A stretch of 64,000 bases of DNA from CAWKMN01 sp963850765. Lineage in GTDB: Bacteria; Chloroflexota; Anaerolineae; Aggregatilineales; Aggregatilineaceae. The translations under genes were made by a program, and so were the position numbers. The notes beneath the pieces are model-generated. The model did not search any database and was not told where the DNA came from. It was given only the letters and a program-made list of their open reading frames with translations. Where the stretch lies: contig CAWKMN010000001.1 in the NCBI GenBank assembly GCA_963850765.1, positions 124,001 through 188,000 of the forward strand. Reading direction: 5' to 3'. The first letter of the stretch is position 1; each line of letters starts with the position of its first letter. Positions 63,234-64,000 of this stretch are shown here, in pieces.

Positions 63234-64000
63234 TCAGGGCAGATCGATCTGATCATACGTGCCGCCGTAGATGAGCTTTTTGGGCGTATCGGCGGCGAGG
63301 AAGTCATGCGGGAACCACAGCTCGATCGCGCTGGCAGCGTCCAGGCGCTGCACCTGATCAGGCGTCAGGGAGACGCCCAGGCAGGCGAGATTATCGCGGA
63401 ACTGGTCGAGCGTGCGCGCACCGATGATCGGGATGATCTGCGCGCGGTGCTGCTGCGCCCGGATCCAGTTGATCGCCACCTGGGCGGGCGAGCAGCCGAT
63501 CTCCTCCGCGACGCCAATTACGGTTTCCACAATCGCGGATTCGCGATCCGTCAGCGTGGTGTGGCGCATGCGTTTCGTGTCGGGAGTTTGGCCCTCGCGG
63601 TGTTTGCCGGAGAGCTTGCCGCTGCTGAGCGGTCCCCACGCCAGCACGCCGATCTCCAGCGCACGCGCCATCGGGAGCATATCCGCCTCAAGCTCGCGTT
63701 CCAGCAGGTTATAGGGTGCCTGCAAACCGATAAAGCGCGACCAGCCGCGCCAATCGGCCAGGGTGTTGGCCTGCGCGATCACCCAGGCGGGCGTGTCGGA
63801 TGCACCTACATACAGCACCTTGCCCGCGCGGACCACGTCATCGAGCGCGCGCATCACTTCCTCGATCGGCGTGATCTGGTCCCAGGCATGAATCCAGTAG
63901 ATGTCAATGTAGTCGGTACGAAGCTGCTTGAGACTGGCTTCCAATGACTGCACAAGGTTCTTGCGGTGATTGCCGCTGGCGTTGGGATCGCCCTGGCGCT
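63234..64000 (-). CDS. Aldo/keto reductase, N-terminus cut by window edge
   Basis: The last 255 or so residues of an NADPH-dependent oxidoreductase are present. The frame runs off the right edge through N-A-S-G-N-H-R-K-N-L-V-Q-S-L, the usual segment before the catalytic His. YIDIYWIHAWDQITPIEEVM contains the conserved W-x-H-x-W-D, followed by LYVGASDTPAWVIAQAN, LEIGVLAWGPLSSGKLSGKH and the cofactor-binding IIPIIGARTLDQFRDNL. The catalytic Tyr and Asp lie beyond the window. Substrate unknown. Confidence 0.85.
   Translation of the reverse strand, partial: RQGDPNASGNHRKNLVQSLEASLKQLRTDYIDIYWIHAWDQITPIEEVMRALDDVVRAGKVLYVGASDTPAWVIAQANTLADWRGWSRFIGLQAPYNLLERELEADMLPMARALEIGVLAWGPLSSGKLSGKHREGQTPDTKRMRHTTLTDRESAIVETVIGVAEEIGCSPAQVAINWIRAQQHRAQIIPIIGARTLDQFRDNLACLGVSLTPDQVQRLDAASAIELWFPHDFLAADTPKKLIYGGTYDQIDLP

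Overview
The window looks like a chromosomal stretch of a GC-rich bacterium, most probably a member of the Chloroflexota (inference). Supporting points are the gene repertoire (GH130 phosphorylase, ABC-2 permease next to a SpoIIM-type protein, A2-type caa3 oxidase, stand-alone PfkB kinases, a glycyl-tRNA synthetase whose alpha and beta parts are joined) and the dense GTAGGGGC-type palindromes between genes. No phage, plasmid or CRISPR region is visible. One tRNA-Pro(CGG) and one 1.2-kb IS4-like insertion sequence are present.

Layout. 1-9,800: a truncated cell-wall amidase, GH130 phosphorylase, aspartokinase with a complete attenuator region, a thioredoxin/cyclophilin lipoprotein, methyltransferase, phosphofructokinase, cytidine deaminase, RecO and a GNAT. 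9,800-24,500: fused GlyQS, a second GNAT, S41 protease, PucR-type regulator, a membrane-anchored TPR-like protein, a receiver-only response regulator, kynurenine formamidase and kynureninase, a REP-transposase relative and a molybdopterin oxidoreductase. 24,500-33,400: serA-serC, phosphoglucose/phosphomannose isomerase, two unknown proteins, panB, a small transcription unit and an ABC-F ATPase with its own leader. 33,900-43,500: a BMP-like membrane protein, a PfkB-SIS-PfkB-MBL sugar cluster, an ABC-2 exporter with SpoIIM, lgt and a CDP-alcohol phosphatidyltransferase. 43,700-52,500: tRNA-Pro, MFS transporter, IS element, coxBACD operon and two tandem protein phosphatases. 52,700-64,000: HAD hydrolase, second cyclase-family protein, SH3b/PD40 protein, two-motif aspartic protease, a ugp-like ABC importer, a Moco-sulfurase-like aminotransferase and a truncated aldo/keto reductase.

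The most striking find is the aspartokinase leader at 3,826-4,085: promoter, a 29-codon leader peptide packed with Thr and Met codons, a candidate antiterminator and an intrinsic terminator, i.e. a textbook attenuator for the aspartate amino-acid family. The ABC-F gene has a similar build (33,374-33,672): consensus promoter, 7-codon leader ORF with a strong ribosome binding site, then a terminator before the start codon.

Intergenic space is filled with several families of short palindromes. Some are bounded by inverted copies of GTGTTATGC and look like MITEs lying just after stop codons. The IS4-like element has inserted into the core of one palindrome.

Many otherwise good genes are broken by single-base indels (at least 17 events in about 14 genes), at a rate that suggests assembly or read error rather than decay. 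I annotated such genes as single loci and state where the frame changes.
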